In this document: positions 15,927 to 24,695 of the stretch, piece by piece
Numbering within the stretch: the first letter of the stretch is position 1
Layout of the letters: each line of letters opens with the position of its first letter
Origin: a virus
DNA length: 38,566 nt
IMG/VR virus record: IMGVR_UViG_3300027833_000109
Span: 1-38,566 of that record
Direction: 5' to 3' (one strand)
Notes under the pieces: model-generated
The model's database searches: none
Told to the model about the DNA's origin: nothing
Seen by the model: only the letters and a program-made list of their open reading frames with translations
Translations under genes and position numbers: made by a program

Positions 15927-17597
15927 ATGTCCGTTAAGTTTTCGAACAACGCCAAGACGACGTTGTCGTCGGCTGTCACCAGCTCCGCTACATCAATTAC
16001 GGTAGCGGACGGCTCTGTATTCCCGTCTATTTCTGGCAGTGAATACTTTTACGTAACACTGGAAGATGCTAGTCAAAATATAGAGATCATAAAAGTTACG
16101 GCGGTAAGTTCTAACACGCTGACTGTCACTCGCGGTCAAGAAAGCACGACTGCCAGGGCATTTGCGTCTGGCGATAAAGCAGAAAATCGCCTAACAGCCG
16201 GTGGACTCAACGATGTTGCGACGCAAGCTGATACGGACACAGATACGACCTATACCGCAGGTTCTGGTCTGTCGCTAACAGGCACTGAGTTTGCAAACAC
16301 AGCACCTGACCAAACTGTCGCACTAACAGGTGCAGGTACTACCACAATTACAGGTACATACCCTAACTTCACAATTACAGGTGCTGGCACTACTTACACC
16401 GCTGGCACTGGCATAACGCTGACAGGTACAGAGTTTCAGCTAACTGACACTAATGCAAAGTTAAACGCCTCTGCTTACACAGCGGCAGACGTTTTAACAA
16501 AGATTAAAACAGTAGATGGTACAGGCTCTGGGTTAGATGCAGATACTATTGATGGTTTAGAACCCAGTGCTTTATCTGTGAGTGAGTCAGATAGAGTAAC
16601 TGGAAGTTCTTTTGCAACAACAGGTTCACCCAGTAGTGTTTTAGAGTATCAACAAGCGGATTCGCAGTCAGACACGAAACTAGCACCTAATACTGACTGG
16701 CATAACACAATAAGAATGGGTCACGGCAACCCATATAGTTACTACAGTAACACCCTCGCTATGCGTATGACTGGTAGTGGCGCAGGTTCTATATTTACTC
16801 AGTTAATCTCTAATAATACCGCACAGGGTTGGAGACAAGTTTGGGATTCGGGAAACGATGGCTCTGGCTCTGGGTTAGATGCAGACACTGTTGATGGTGT
16901 TCACGAGGCTACGTTCATGCGCAGGAGTGCTAACTCTCAGCTAGACATGAACAACAACGACATCGTTGGTGTTGATCAGATTTTCCACGAAGGTGACGCA
17001 GATACCTACATGCAGTTTCACGCGGATAATCAGTGGCGTGTAGTTACTGGTGGATCAGAGCGTTTAGAAGTTAATAACACTGCTGTTACAATTGCTGGAA
17101 CGCTTAATGTTCGTACAGCTATTGATCTTGCAGATAATGATATTCTACGCTTTGGAAGTGCAGATGATGTAGAGTTTTTCTTTAACGGTAGTCACTTTTA
17201 CTTAGATTTAAATTCAGGAGGTAATAACTTTTATATTCGTGATGGGACTACAATTCGCTATACGTTTAATGACAACGGATCATTCACAGCGACAGGTAAC
17301 GTCACTGCTTATTCTGACAGACGATTGAAGGATGATATCCAACCAATCGAAGGTGCATTAGAGAAAGTAGGCACACTTAGTGGTAACACTTATCAGCGTA
17401 ATGACCTACTCGACAAAGACCCTGAGAGACGCTACGCAGGTGTCATTGCTCAAGAGGTTGAGGTTGTGCTACCTGAAGCTGTCTCTGAGGCAGAGGACGG
17501 TACTAAGACCGTAGATTACAACGCAGTAATTGCCTTGCTAGTGGAGTCCATCAAAGAACTCAAGGCAGAGGTTGAAGAACTGAAGGGCAACGCTTAA
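15927..17597 (+). CDS. tail fibre with C-terminal S74 intramolecular chaperone
   Basis: A 556-residue fibre. The N-terminal 80 residues form a beta domain with VTAVSSNTLTVTRGQESTTA, which is common at fibre bases. The middle has repeated TAGTGITLTGTEF-like and GSGLDADTxDG motifs. The C-terminal 100 residues are a Peptidase_S74 domain: AYSDRRLKDDIQPIEGALEK with the catalytic Ser463-Lys468 pair, then YAGVIAQEVEVVLPEAV and a final helix SIKELKAEVEELKG. S74 domains trimerise the fibre and then cut themselves off. The protein is therefore probably a trimeric receptor-binding fibre or its distal part. Its stop overlaps the next start by one base. Confidence 0.85.
   Translation: MSVKFSNNAKTTLSSAVTSSATSITVADGSVFPSISGSEYFYVTLEDASQNIEIIKVTAVSSNTLTVTRGQESTTARAFASGDKAENRLTAGGLNDVATQADTDTDTTYTAGSGLSLTGTEFANTAPDQTVALTGAGTTTITGTYPNFTITGAGTTYTAGTGITLTGTEFQLTDTNAKLNASAYTAADVLTKIKTVDGTGSGLDADTIDGLEPSALSVSESDRVTGSSFATTGSPSSVLEYQQADSQSDTKLAPNTDWHNTIRMGHGNPYSYYSNTLAMRMTGSGAGSIFTQLISNNTAQGWRQVWDSGNDGSGSGLDADTVDGVHEATFMRRSANSQLDMNNNDIVGVDQIFHEGDADTYMQFHADNQWRVVTGGSERLEVNNTAVTIAGTLNVRTAIDLADNDILRFGSADDVEFFFNGSHFYLDLNSGGNNFYIRDGTTIRYTFNDNGSFTATGNVTAYSDRRLKDDIQPIEGALEKVGTLSGNTYQRNDLLDKDPERRYAGVIAQEVEVVLPEAVSEAEDGTKTVDYNAVIALLVESIKELKAEVEELKGNA
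16524..16898 (+). repeat. 33-bp direct repeat inside the fibre gene
   Basis: Copies at 16524-16556 and 16866-16898 match at 31 of 33 bases and both encode GSGLDADT(I/V)DG. They could recombine and exchange or delete the 340 bases between them, changing the fibre's middle. The repeat may simply reflect a structural motif of the shaft. Confidence 0.6.
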
Positions 17598-18187
17598 TGA
17601 CTCTGGCAACGTCAGGATCAATCTCAATCGGAGGCACAACTGCTAACAGGTCTATCAACTTAGAACTGGGCAGAAGTGCAACGGCAACGTCCTCGCTGGG
17701 CGAATCTGCATTACGCGCTCTGGCTAACGACACCTCTGGTGCTATTAGTATGAGTACGTTCCGTGGCAAGTCTGCCGCACTAGACACGCAAACAGTGACT
17801 GTCGGTTTTCGGGCTGCACAGCTATATGTTAATTCTGGTTACGGCTCATTTACGTCAGGGTTAGGTACAACTGGCAATAGAGATATCGGCAGTATGTCTG
17901 ACGGCACATTTAACCCTAAAAGCAATATGTATATTAGGGGACTCTGGTACAGCATACCAACCTCTGGCACTGGTTCGGTAGTTTTCTCATTGAGAAGTTT
18001 AACTACTACGGTTGCTAACAGCGGCTGGACAACTATGAATGTTGCTGGCGTAAACTTTACTCGATCTAGTGCAACTTTTTCCAACATTGATAACGCAAGT
18101 ATTGGGGCGACATCTTGGAGTTGGACAACATCGAGCAACCCGTTTGGTACGACAGTGAATGCAACGAAAGTGGTGACCTTCACATGA
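17597..18187 (+). CDS. tail-fibre-associated protein
   Basis: A 196-residue beta-rich protein. The first 60 residues (SGSISIGGTTANRSINLELG, LGESALRALANDTSGAISMS, TFRGKS) form a domain found at the N-terminus of many phage tail proteins, including the hallmark ending (S/F)xxFxGKS. The remaining 130 residues are Ser/Thr/Gly-rich strands typical of a host-binding domain. The start overlaps the S74 fibre stop and the stop overlaps the next start (ATGA). A role at the fibre tip is inferred. Confidence 0.6.
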   Translation: MTLATSGSISIGGTTANRSINLELGRSATATSSLGESALRALANDTSGAISMSTFRGKSAALDTQTVTVGFRAAQLYVNSGYGSFTSGLGTTGNRDIGSMSDGTFNPKSNMYIRGLWYSIPTSGTGSVVFSLRSLTTTVANSGWTTMNVAGVNFTRSSATFSNIDNASIGATSWSWTTSSNPFGTTVNATKVVTFT

Positions 18188-18975
18188 ACAGAGAATACGT
18201 TGATAAAACAGACCTTGAAGATTCAGCGGTTACGCATGCCGCTTTAACTAGAGGTAGCACATATATTGAAGTGCCGAAGGGTTCAAGCAGTGAAGAAGAA
18301 ATACAGCTTCTGCTTGACAATGCTCTTTTGCAAGCCGCTTTAGACAACTTTCACGGATCGCAAAGCAGGGATGATGTTTATTGCGACAAGGTTATTGTGC
18401 GGCAGGATTATTCTACGGGACTACCCGAAGCACAGGCGTTAATACAAGAGTTGCAAGCTGTATTCCCTGACTACGAAGATTGGGACAGACACAACCATAA
18501 CATTGTAGGCCGCTATACCGCATACAGAGAGCCATATTCTAACTCTGGTATTAGCTTTTATAACTTTGGTGAAAAGCCTTCTGAGTCTTTGTTGCTAAGT
18601 TTTAACACCTCTTACCTTAATAGCAATCTGCTTGAATGGTACGGGTTAAAGTTTGACTTAGACAGTGAGCAGGTAATGTTGAAAGTGGTGTTTCGTAACT
18701 ACGAAGGGGAAACTCCAGAGCTACCTACTAACCCTCGAAACTTCTATGCCGCCATCCACAACCAAGATGGCACAGAAAGCGAATGGGTAGATTTCTACGC
18801 ATGCGCAACGCCTAAATTAATCAGAGAGTTTTGCGCTGAAAAAGGATTGTCGTATCCATTACCCGCAACCACGCACACAGACTGTGACGTTGTATGGTGC
18901 TGGGGCTTTGTGTTTAACAAAAACACTTTGGAGTACGGCCCAGTGAAGGCATACGCTCGATACAACATAACCTAA
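18184..18975 (+). CDS. tail-region protein, unrecognised
   Basis: A 263-residue protein. The start at 18184, which forms an ATGA overlap with the upstream stop, is preferred over an earlier in-frame ATG inside the previous gene. The protein is acidic, with many Tyr, Asn and Asp residues. It includes the ordered segments KVIVRQDYSTGLPEAQALIQ and HNHNIVGRYTAYREPYSNSG, and two Cys near the end (HTDCDVVWCWGFVF). The composition suggests a folded beta-rich virion or adhesin accessory protein. No family was recognised. Its place in the fibre operon is the only functional clue. Confidence 0.6.
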   Translation: MNREYVDKTDLEDSAVTHAALTRGSTYIEVPKGSSSEEEIQLLLDNALLQAALDNFHGSQSRDDVYCDKVIVRQDYSTGLPEAQALIQELQAVFPDYEDWDRHNHNIVGRYTAYREPYSNSGISFYNFGEKPSESLLLSFNTSYLNSNLLEWYGLKFDLDSEQVMLKVVFRNYEGETPELPTNPRNFYAAIHNQDGTESEWVDFYACATPKLIREFCAEKGLSYPLPATTHTDCDVVWCWGFVFNKNTLEYGPVKAYARYNIT

Positions 18976-18985
18976 AGAGGTTACG

Positions 18986-20695
18986 ATGGTTTATTTTAAA
19001 AGAGGCAGGTTTTCGGGCATTGCTCCAGCAATTACGCCGCGTTTGCTCGGCGAACAATTTGGGCAGATAGCGACCAACATTGATTTTGAGTCTGGGCGGT
19101 TAGTTGCGACTAACAAAGACAGTGACACTTATACTCTACAAAACAGCACGCGCCGTTCTATTTATTTTTACCGCGACACGCAGTGGCTTGAATGGCCAAA
19201 CGAACACATATCTGTAGTACCTGGGCCTATACCTGGTGACACTACTGACCGCCTGTACTTTACTGGCGATGACTACCCGCGAGTCGGCACTTACAGCACG
19301 TTAGTGTCTGGCTCTAGCGGATACCCTGTTAACTCGTACCGGTTAGGAGTTCCAGCACCTAGCAATGGGCCTACTGCAACTAAAAGCGGGACCGCAGAAG
19401 ATGGCGCGACACCTAACACTGTGTCGTATGTTTATACGCTTGTTACATCAATGGGAGAAGAAGGCCCTCCAAGTAACCCGTCAGGGAATATGGCCGTTTC
19501 AGCGGGAGAAAGCGTTGCACTTGGATTACCAGCTGGCGACTTGCCAAGTGGGAACTATAACTTTGGCTCTGGAGCAGTAAAAAGAATCTATAGAAGTAAC
19601 ACAGGTTCCACCACGACTGCCTATCAATTCTTAGCGGAGATTGCTTACAGCGCAACAACTTACACCGATACAACGGATGCCGCTTTTCTAGCTGAAATAC
19701 TCCCGTCTTCAACTTGGATTGGCCCACCAAATGATAACAGTAATTTGTATCCGGATGGCCCGCTGCAAGGTTTAATTCCGCTTGCGCAAGGTGTTATGGC
19801 TGGATTTACAGGTAAACGGTTTTGTTTGAGCGAACCGTTTCTCCCGCATGCTTGGCCTATCCAATATCGGATCACCACTGAAGAAGACATTGTAGCTATC
19901 GCTTCTACAACGAATGGGGTAGTGGCTTTAACTGATGGGCAACCATATTTTATTACTGGTACTGACCCGTCAGCTATGACTGCGATGCGTGTTGATTTTG
20001 CTCAGGCTTGTATCAACCGGCGCAGTGTAGTGGATATGGGGGACTACGTTATCTACGCAGGTCCTGATGGCCTTTGCGCGGTGCAAAACACCTCCGGTTC
20101 TATCCTCACAAAGTCTCAGATATCTGTTAAACAGTGGAACGCAGATTTTAACCCTACTACTTATCGCGCTTTTCGGCATGAAGGTACATATGTTGCATTT
20201 TACAGCAACGGCGCAGGAGGATTCGTGTACGACCCGCGCGGAGAAGGTGATGCGATTTCAACACTAACGGTTGACGCAAATGTGCGAGGTGGCTATCGCA
20301 ATCCGAAAGACGGGCAGCTCTACGTTATTGTTGGGAACAAGATTAAAAAGTACCAAGGCGGAACGGCATTCAACACTCTGACTTTTAAAACTAAAAAGTT
20401 TGTAACTCCTACGCCCGTATCAATGGGGTGGGTCTCAGTACATGCAGATGTATACCCAGTGACTATAAAAGTATACGGCGATGGTGCACTTGTTGCTCAT
20501 TATGTACTTAGTAAATCAGGAGCAACATATACCCAGGCTACTACTGTACCTAGTGGCATTAGTAACGGGACATTGCGTGAGCCAGTTATGCGGATGCCAG
20601 CGATTGTTGCGCAAGAGTGGGAAATCCAAGTAGAGGGGACTGACATCAATGAGTTCTGTTTAGCTCAGGGTATTGATGAGGTGCGCCAATCATGA
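18986..20695 (+). CDS. large tail structural protein, possibly nozzle-like
   Basis: A 569-residue beta-rich protein preceded by AGAGGTTACG-ATG. Its opening (FSGIAPAITPRLLGEQFGQI then ATNIDFESGRLVATN) is the pattern of phage proteins that begin by listing pairing strands of a tail-tube or nozzle, such as T7 gp12-type proteins. The body has many Gly/Asp-rich strand repeats (FYSNGAGGFVYDPRGEGD; DGQLYVIVGNKIKKYQGG) compatible with a beta-propeller. T7 gp12 is longer (about 790 residues), so nozzle identity is tentative. A host-recognition beta protein is the alternative. Confidence 0.55.
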   Translation: MVYFKRGRFSGIAPAITPRLLGEQFGQIATNIDFESGRLVATNKDSDTYTLQNSTRRSIYFYRDTQWLEWPNEHISVVPGPIPGDTTDRLYFTGDDYPRVGTYSTLVSGSSGYPVNSYRLGVPAPSNGPTATKSGTAEDGATPNTVSYVYTLVTSMGEEGPPSNPSGNMAVSAGESVALGLPAGDLPSGNYNFGSGAVKRIYRSNTGSTTTAYQFLAEIAYSATTYTDTTDAAFLAEILPSSTWIGPPNDNSNLYPDGPLQGLIPLAQGVMAGFTGKRFCLSEPFLPHAWPIQYRITTEEDIVAIASTTNGVVALTDGQPYFITGTDPSAMTAMRVDFAQACINRRSVVDMGDYVIYAGPDGLCAVQNTSGSILTKSQISVKQWNADFNPTTYRAFRHEGTYVAFYSNGAGGFVYDPRGEGDAISTLTVDANVRGGYRNPKDGQLYVIVGNKIKKYQGGTAFNTLTFKTKKFVTPTPVSMGWVSVHADVYPVTIKVYGDGALVAHYVLSKSGATYTQATTVPSGISNGTLREPVMRMPAIVAQEWEIQVEGTDINEFCLAQGIDEVRQS

Positions 20696-21855
20696 CAACC
20701 CCGACAAAAGTCCCTGGTATACCCAGTCCACCGGCGTCGGTAGATGCGGAAACGCGCGCGTACCTTACTGCTTTAGCAGAGGCTCTTGAAATACGTCTCG
20801 GTCGCAGGGGTGACCCTATTGATCGGGCTGTTACTTTGCGCGAGCTTGTAGCGGGGGGGCTTGCAGTAAATTTGCAAGAGGGGGTCCCGTTTAATGAGCA
20901 AGCAGTGGGCGCTGTAACTGACAATGGCACCACGATTGGAGCAGCCCCAACCCCTGCACCAGTAGATTTTACTCCTCCCGCAATAGTAGGCAGCCTTACG
21001 GCGACCGCCGCTTATTCTGTAATTAATCTTAACTGGGCCCCGATTACTTCTGGTACAGGTTCGTTAATAGAAGTGTGGTCTCACACTAGCGATGTGCTTG
21101 GCGACGCTACTCTTGCAGCAGTTGTTGTAGGCTTTACATATTCAGACCCAGTTGGCAGCGCTCAGACGCGTTATTATTGGATACGAGCCGTATCAGAAGC
21201 TGAAGTTTTTGGGCCTTTTAACTCTAGCTCGGGGACAGCAGCTACAACGGCTGCGGACGTTGACTTCCAGCTAGGCGTTTTGAGTGGCGCAATTACTAGC
21301 AGCGAGTTAGCTACGTCGTTAGCGACTCCAATTAGTGATATCCCAGGCATCAAGACTGAAATACAAGATCTTGAAGGTCAGTATTCAGTAAAGATCGATA
21401 ACAACGGTCACATTGCGGGCTTTGGTCTAAGCAGCACGACTACGACCGCAGGGCCAACGTCCGCATTTATTGTTCGTGCTGATAGGTTTGCAGTGATTGA
21501 CCCTGCCTCCACAGCTGATGGCCTTGGTACAACTACGCCGTCAGCGGACAACGTACCGTTCTTCATTGACAGCGGTACGACGTACATTAAAGCGGCTGCG
21601 ATAAAAGATGCGACTATTACGTCAGCAAAGATTGGTACGCTCGCTGCCGACAAAATAACATCAGGAACCATAAACGCGGATCGGATTGGAGCTGGCAGCC
21701 TTAACGTAAGTAAATTAGATCTTGTTGGTACAGGAGCACAGATTAACTTAAAGAGCGCTGCTACGGGCGCGCGCATGGTTCTTCAAGACGACAAAATACA
21801 AGTCTTCGATTCAACTGGTGCTCAGCGAGTCAGACTAGGTAACTTAACGTCATGA
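20692..21855 (+). CDS. tail protein with FN3-like and DUF1983-like regions
   Basis: A 387-residue protein with an ATGA overlap at each end. Residues 1-60 are helical (VDAETRAYLTALAEALEIRL). Residues about 97-182 look like a fibronectin type III domain (VGSLTATAAYSVINLNWAPI, then TRYYWIRAVSE). Residues 225-350 have the IDNNGHIAGFGLSSTTTTAG, FIVRADRFAVIDP, AAIKDATITSAKIGTLAADK and TINADRIGAGSL order of the DUF1983/central-fibre region of lambda J-like tip proteins. This is probably a fibre or hub that holds the host-binding proteins encoded next. The region is known from siphophage tips as well as podophage fibres. Confidence 0.7.
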   Translation: MTTPTKVPGIPSPPASVDAETRAYLTALAEALEIRLGRRGDPIDRAVTLRELVAGGLAVNLQEGVPFNEQAVGAVTDNGTTIGAAPTPAPVDFTPPAIVGSLTATAAYSVINLNWAPITSGTGSLIEVWSHTSDVLGDATLAAVVVGFTYSDPVGSAQTRYYWIRAVSEAEVFGPFNSSSGTAATTAADVDFQLGVLSGAITSSELATSLATPISDIPGIKTEIQDLEGQYSVKIDNNGHIAGFGLSSTTTTAGPTSAFIVRADRFAVIDPASTADGLGTTTPSADNVPFFIDSGTTYIKAAAIKDATITSAKIGTLAADKITSGTINADRIGAGSLNVSKLDLVGTGAQINLKSAATGARMVLQDDKIQVFDSTGAQRVRLGNLTS

Positions 21856-22250
21856 GTTATGGGTTTGCGATACGGGCTAGCAACGGTGATTTAGTTGCGG
21901 ATTCTTCACTGCCTGTTGGTTCATTAATTAAAATTGATTCGTTAACGCTGACTCTTGAGCCTAGCTCGTCGCAAAGCGGGGTCTACCCAAGCAGTTATAT
22001 TTATGATTTGCCTGGGGTAAGTAGTACAGCGGATTTGCGCGATAATTATATTATTGCCCGAGCCACAGGTGGCGGCGGAATAGGTTTTGGGGGGACTGGA
22101 AATTTTGTAATTACTTTTCATTCTGCGGGAAAAATTAAGTTTCAGAATAACTCTTCATGCACCACTCTTTTTGGGGCTTATCGGCAATGTACCTATCTTG
22201 ATGCTGTGACCAATACATATGAAATTTATACTATTGGTAAAACAGTATGA
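21852..22250 (+). CDS. tail-tip protein sharing its N-terminus with the next gene
   Basis: A 132-residue beta-rich protein (ATGA overlap upstream and downstream). It begins MSYGFAIRASNGDLVADSS, which aligns with MSYGIKVYDSLGATMFDSDN at the start of the following gene, so both probably have the same attachment domain. The rest is Ser/Gly/Tyr-rich. Such short proteins after a central fibre gene often form part of the distal adhesin. No catalytic motif is seen. A shortened duplicate of the next gene is an alternative. Confidence 0.55.
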   Translation: MSYGFAIRASNGDLVADSSLPVGSLIKIDSLTLTLEPSSSQSGVYPSSYIYDLPGVSSTADLRDNYIIARATGGGGIGFGGTGNFVITFHSAGKIKFQNNSSCTTLFGAYRQCTYLDAVTNTYEIYTIGKTV

Positions 22251-23362
22251 GTTACGGAATAAAAGTTTACGACTCCCTCGGGGCCACAATGTTTGACAGC
22301 GATAACCTCGTTGAAATGACGGCTCATTACTTTACTTGCAAAGGCAACGTTGCTTTCCCACTTATCCCTGAGTGGGTCACAGGTAGTGACAGCCGTACCC
22401 AGATTGGCAGCAGCTACACGCGGCAGCAACAAAACGTAAGTTATTCGGCTTACAGCTGGTCTTCTGGGGTAGGCGGCACCCTAAATTTTTATGGGGTTGG
22501 CAGTAATCACTTAGCCTTTGATTACGATACAACACCTTTCCCTGCTGCTGGGCAAGTTATGACTATAGGCAGCAACGAATACAAGGTAACAGGTAGTCCA
22601 ACCTTAGCCAATCATACGTTTACTGGTGGCTATGACAGTTACGGCTTTCCCATTGTTAATTATTCCAATGCGACGCATTACATCCCGTTTGATCAGGACA
22701 TGACTAGCTTAAGAAATAGTACGGCTAACCGCACGTTTAGAACTTATGAGTATCCTAATTACTTTTATACTTTGTGGGTTAGACCGCTTAGCAGCAGTTA
22801 CTCAGGTTATTTTGGGTGGGCGCATGTTGGCGGTAACTTGATGAACCCTTTGAGTATTTACGATAGTACTGGAAGTACTACTAATACATTTGAAGTATAT
22901 GTAACTGTAACAGCCGCGGGTTGGGGGGCGATTGCAGATACTAGGCCGAAGTTTTTAGCAGGGTCAACAACAAATGGGATTATTTGCCAGACTGATCAAA
23001 CAGAGCGTCACACCCCCAACGGACCTTTAGTTCAAATGACGACTATGGACTCCAGAACTCGTTTTGCTCAGGTCAAGTTGGCTAAATCTTGGAGCGGGGG
23101 CACCGACTATTCTAATACAACCTTTTCGTTGGGCAGCCTTAGCAGTTCATCTACAAAACGATGGGTTCGGATTGACAGCACTAGATTTACAAAGATAGGC
23201 GGCGGCTACCCCACTCCACGCTATTCTGCAAAGTATCAATGGAACAGTAACAATAGTATTTCTGTTGTGTGGAATAGTAATGGAGGCGGACAGTTTTCGC
23301 TGCTAGATAGTTATGTAACCGAGCTGCCTTTTATAGTAGCCGAATTTGGAGTAGGCGCATGA
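22247..23362 (+). CDS. putative receptor-binding tail-tip protein
   Basis: A 371-residue protein rich in Ser, Asn, Tyr, Thr and Gly, with the same MSYG-x-x-V/R N-terminus as the preceding protein. The long beta-rich, aromatic-rich body and the position directly before a fibre-assembly chaperone are typical of the variable host-recognition protein. It ends LPFIVAEFGVGA. No enzymatic residues, transmembrane segments or S74 domain were seen. Receptor binding is inferred from place and composition. It has ATGA overlaps at both ends. Confidence 0.55.
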   Translation: MSYGIKVYDSLGATMFDSDNLVEMTAHYFTCKGNVAFPLIPEWVTGSDSRTQIGSSYTRQQQNVSYSAYSWSSGVGGTLNFYGVGSNHLAFDYDTTPFPAAGQVMTIGSNEYKVTGSPTLANHTFTGGYDSYGFPIVNYSNATHYIPFDQDMTSLRNSTANRTFRTYEYPNYFYTLWVRPLSSSYSGYFGWAHVGGNLMNPLSIYDSTGSTTNTFEVYVTVTAAGWGAIADTRPKFLAGSTTNGIICQTDQTERHTPNGPLVQMTTMDSRTRFAQVKLAKSWSGGTDYSNTTFSLGSLSSSSTKRWVRIDSTRFTKIGGGYPTPRYSAKYQWNSNNSISVVWNSNGGGQFSLLDSYVTELPFIVAEFGVGA

Positions 23363-23811
23363 ATTATAAATTACGGGTAGCCTCAAACGGAGACATCCTC
23401 TCTCAATACAGGACAAACCATGCATGGCCAGAACATGGCTCGACCGAAGACGGTTTTTTGTGTCTCGATTCACCTATCGTTCTCGATATGCATACTAATT
23501 ATTGGGATGGATCAGCGTGGGCAACGCGCGCTCCTGCCCCTAATGATTTTTATGTATGGCAAGACAATGAGTGGGTTGAAAATGCAGACAGGCGCGAAGC
23601 AGTACGATCCCGTTGGATGGAGCAACTAAGAGGCGATAGAAATGCAAAGCTAAGCCTGTGTGACTGGACTCAAGTAGCTGACAACCCGTTGTCGGACGAT
23701 GAAAAAGCAGCGTGGGTAGCCTACAGACAAGCACTACGGGACGTTCCCGCAAACCATACAACAATTAATTCCCTTGATGAGGTGTCATGGCCGACTGAAC
23801 CAGGAGGCTAA
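23359..23811 (+). CDS. tail fibre assembly chaperone (Phage_tail_APC-like)
   Basis: A 150-residue protein. The C-terminal half, RSRWMEQLRGDRNAKLSLCD then WTQVADNPLSDDEKAAWVAY and RQALRDVPANHTTI, is the conserved helix-turn region of phage tail assembly chaperones (R-D-x-x-L-x-x-x-D-W-T-Q, P-L, AWxxYRQALRDxP). The N-terminal half is a beta domain that matches the partner fibre. These chaperones help fibres trimerise or attach and are normally encoded directly downstream of the fibre they serve, here the 371-residue tip protein. It ends 1 base before the next gene's start. Confidence 0.85.
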   Translation: MNYKLRVASNGDILSQYRTNHAWPEHGSTEDGFLCLDSPIVLDMHTNYWDGSAWATRAPAPNDFYVWQDNEWVENADRREAVRSRWMEQLRGDRNAKLSLCDWTQVADNPLSDDEKAAWVAYRQALRDVPANHTTINSLDEVSWPTEPGG

Positions 23812-23812
23812 T

Positions 23813-24301
23813 ATGGACCCGATCACTGCGATCACTACAGCAACAGCAGCTTTTAATACCGTTAAAAAAATGGTTGAACTGGGGCGAGACGTGGAAGACA
23901 CGCTCGGTCAAGTTGGCAAGTGGTACGGAGCAATCTCCGATCTCAACGAAGCTGAACGTAACGCTAAAAATCCGCCGCTTTTCAAAAAGATAGTTGCAAG
24001 CAAGTCTGTCGAAGAAGAGGCGATGAATGTTTACGCTGCGCAAAAGAAAGCTAGACAGCAAGAAAAAGAGCTACGGGAGTTACTTATGTACTCGTACGGC
24101 CCGCAAGGCTATCAAGAACTGGTCGACCTACGCCGTCGGATTAAAGACCAGCGCGAGAAGACTGTTTATGCCCGGGCGCGGAAACGGAAGGACGCTTTCT
24201 GGATGACTTTGCAAAGCGGCTTAGTCCTGCTTTTAAGCGGGGTGCTGTATCAAATTTTTATGATGCTTTACACCAATATTCAGGCAGTAAATAACGCATA
24301 G
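23813..24301 (+). CDS. coiled-coil protein with C-terminal membrane segment, unrecognised
   Basis: A 162-residue protein. The start at 23813 is fixed by AGGAGG at 23802-23807. Residues 1-45 are a helix starting MDPITAITTATAAFNTVKKM. Residues 60-125 are charged coiled coil (QKKARQQEKELRELLMYSY, RRRIKDQREKTVYARARKRK). Residues 130-155 are one membrane span (FWMTLQSGLVLLLSGVLYQI). The layout would suit a membrane-anchored late protein such as a second lysis or superinfection factor. I recognise the type as a conserved phage protein but know no function. It is followed at once by a small basic gene. Confidence 0.65.
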   Translation: MDPITAITTATAAFNTVKKMVELGRDVEDTLGQVGKWYGAISDLNEAERNAKNPPLFKKIVASKSVEEEAMNVYAAQKKARQQEKELRELLMYSYGPQGYQELVDLRRRIKDQREKTVYARARKRKDAFWMTLQSGLVLLLSGVLYQIFMMLYTNIQAVNNA

Positions 24302-24310
24302 GAGATAACC

Positions 24311-24406
24311 ATGCACAAAGGTAAAGGTAAGCAGTGTGTTTTAAACCAGCAAGATAAACCAAAAAAGAAGACGCCTAAGAAGAAAAAGCGGAATTACGGT
24401 TACTAA
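24311..24406 (+). CDS. 31-residue lysine-rich peptide gene
   Basis: A short reading frame, MHKGKGKQCVLNQQDKPKKK followed by TPKKKKRNYGY. It has a strong AGGAGA ribosome site at 24300-24305, 5 bases before the ATG, and sits directly after the previous gene. Thirteen of 31 residues are Lys or Arg, so it would bind nucleic acid or acidic surfaces. No family was recognised. The good ribosome site and operon position support translation. Confidence 0.55.
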   Translation: MHKGKGKQCVLNQQDKPKKKTPKKKKRNYGY

Positions 24407-24458
24407 TATTTCAAATGCACCTAATGCATTAGATGCATAGCCTAAGTATCTTTATAAT

Positions 24459-24483
24459 TGCGCCTCAACCACTGAGAGGCGCA
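24459..24483 (+). promoter_or_regulatory. hairpin enclosing a ribosome-binding site
   Basis: A perfect 8-bp inverted repeat TGCGCCTC-N9-GAGGCGCA holds the GAGAGG element of the tiny frame at 24485. A TATAAT sequence lies at 24453-24458. No T-run follows, so it is not an intrinsic terminator. It could sequester the ribosome site. Function inferred. Confidence 0.35.
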
Positions 24484-24484
24484 C

Positions 24485-24556
24485 ATGATTCTTTACGTAA
24501 TAGGCTTTATTCTTGTAACACTGGGTGCTATAGCCAAGCAGGACTTGTCATTGTGA
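24485..24556 (+). CDS. possible 23-residue membrane peptide
   Basis: The frame MILYVIGFILVTLGAIAKQD then LSL has GAGAGG 6-11 bases upstream within a hairpin. It is almost entirely one hydrophobic segment. Its stop codon falls inside the 24549-24569 palindrome. There is no homologue I recognise, and chance occurrence is quite possible for a frame this short. Confidence 0.25.
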   Translation: MILYVIGFILVTLGAIAKQDLSL

Positions 24557-24569
24557 CAGTGTCACAATG
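24549..24569. promoter_or_regulatory. perfect 10-bp palindrome in the attP region
   Basis: CATTGTGACA-G-TGTCACAATG is a perfect inverted repeat. The half-site TGTCACAA recurs twice as a direct repeat at 24767-24784, just before the integrase gene. Paired sites flanking the att core suggest binding by a recombination accessory or regulatory protein such as the excisionase. No T-run follows, so it is not a terminator. Confidence 0.5.
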
Positions 24570-24638
24570 AAAAATAATGTAAAATAAAATATATAGATAA
24601 ATCATGAACTTAGCATCAAGCAGTTAAGCATGTAAAAG

Positions 24639-24672
24639 TGAAGTAAATTGAAGTTAAACTATTGAAATAAAA
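24639..24672. repeat. candidate integrase arm-type repeats
   Basis: Three imperfect direct repeats, TGAAGTAAAT (24639-24648), TGAAGTTAAA (24649-24658) and TGAAATAAAA (24663-24672), lie 24-57 bases left of the tRNA-like core. Spacings of 10 and 14 bases and their place beside the core suit arm-type sites for a tyrosine integrase. They are AT-rich, so chance cannot be excluded. Confidence 0.35.
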
Positions 24673-24695
24673 GGATTTATTAGCTTATCAAGCAC

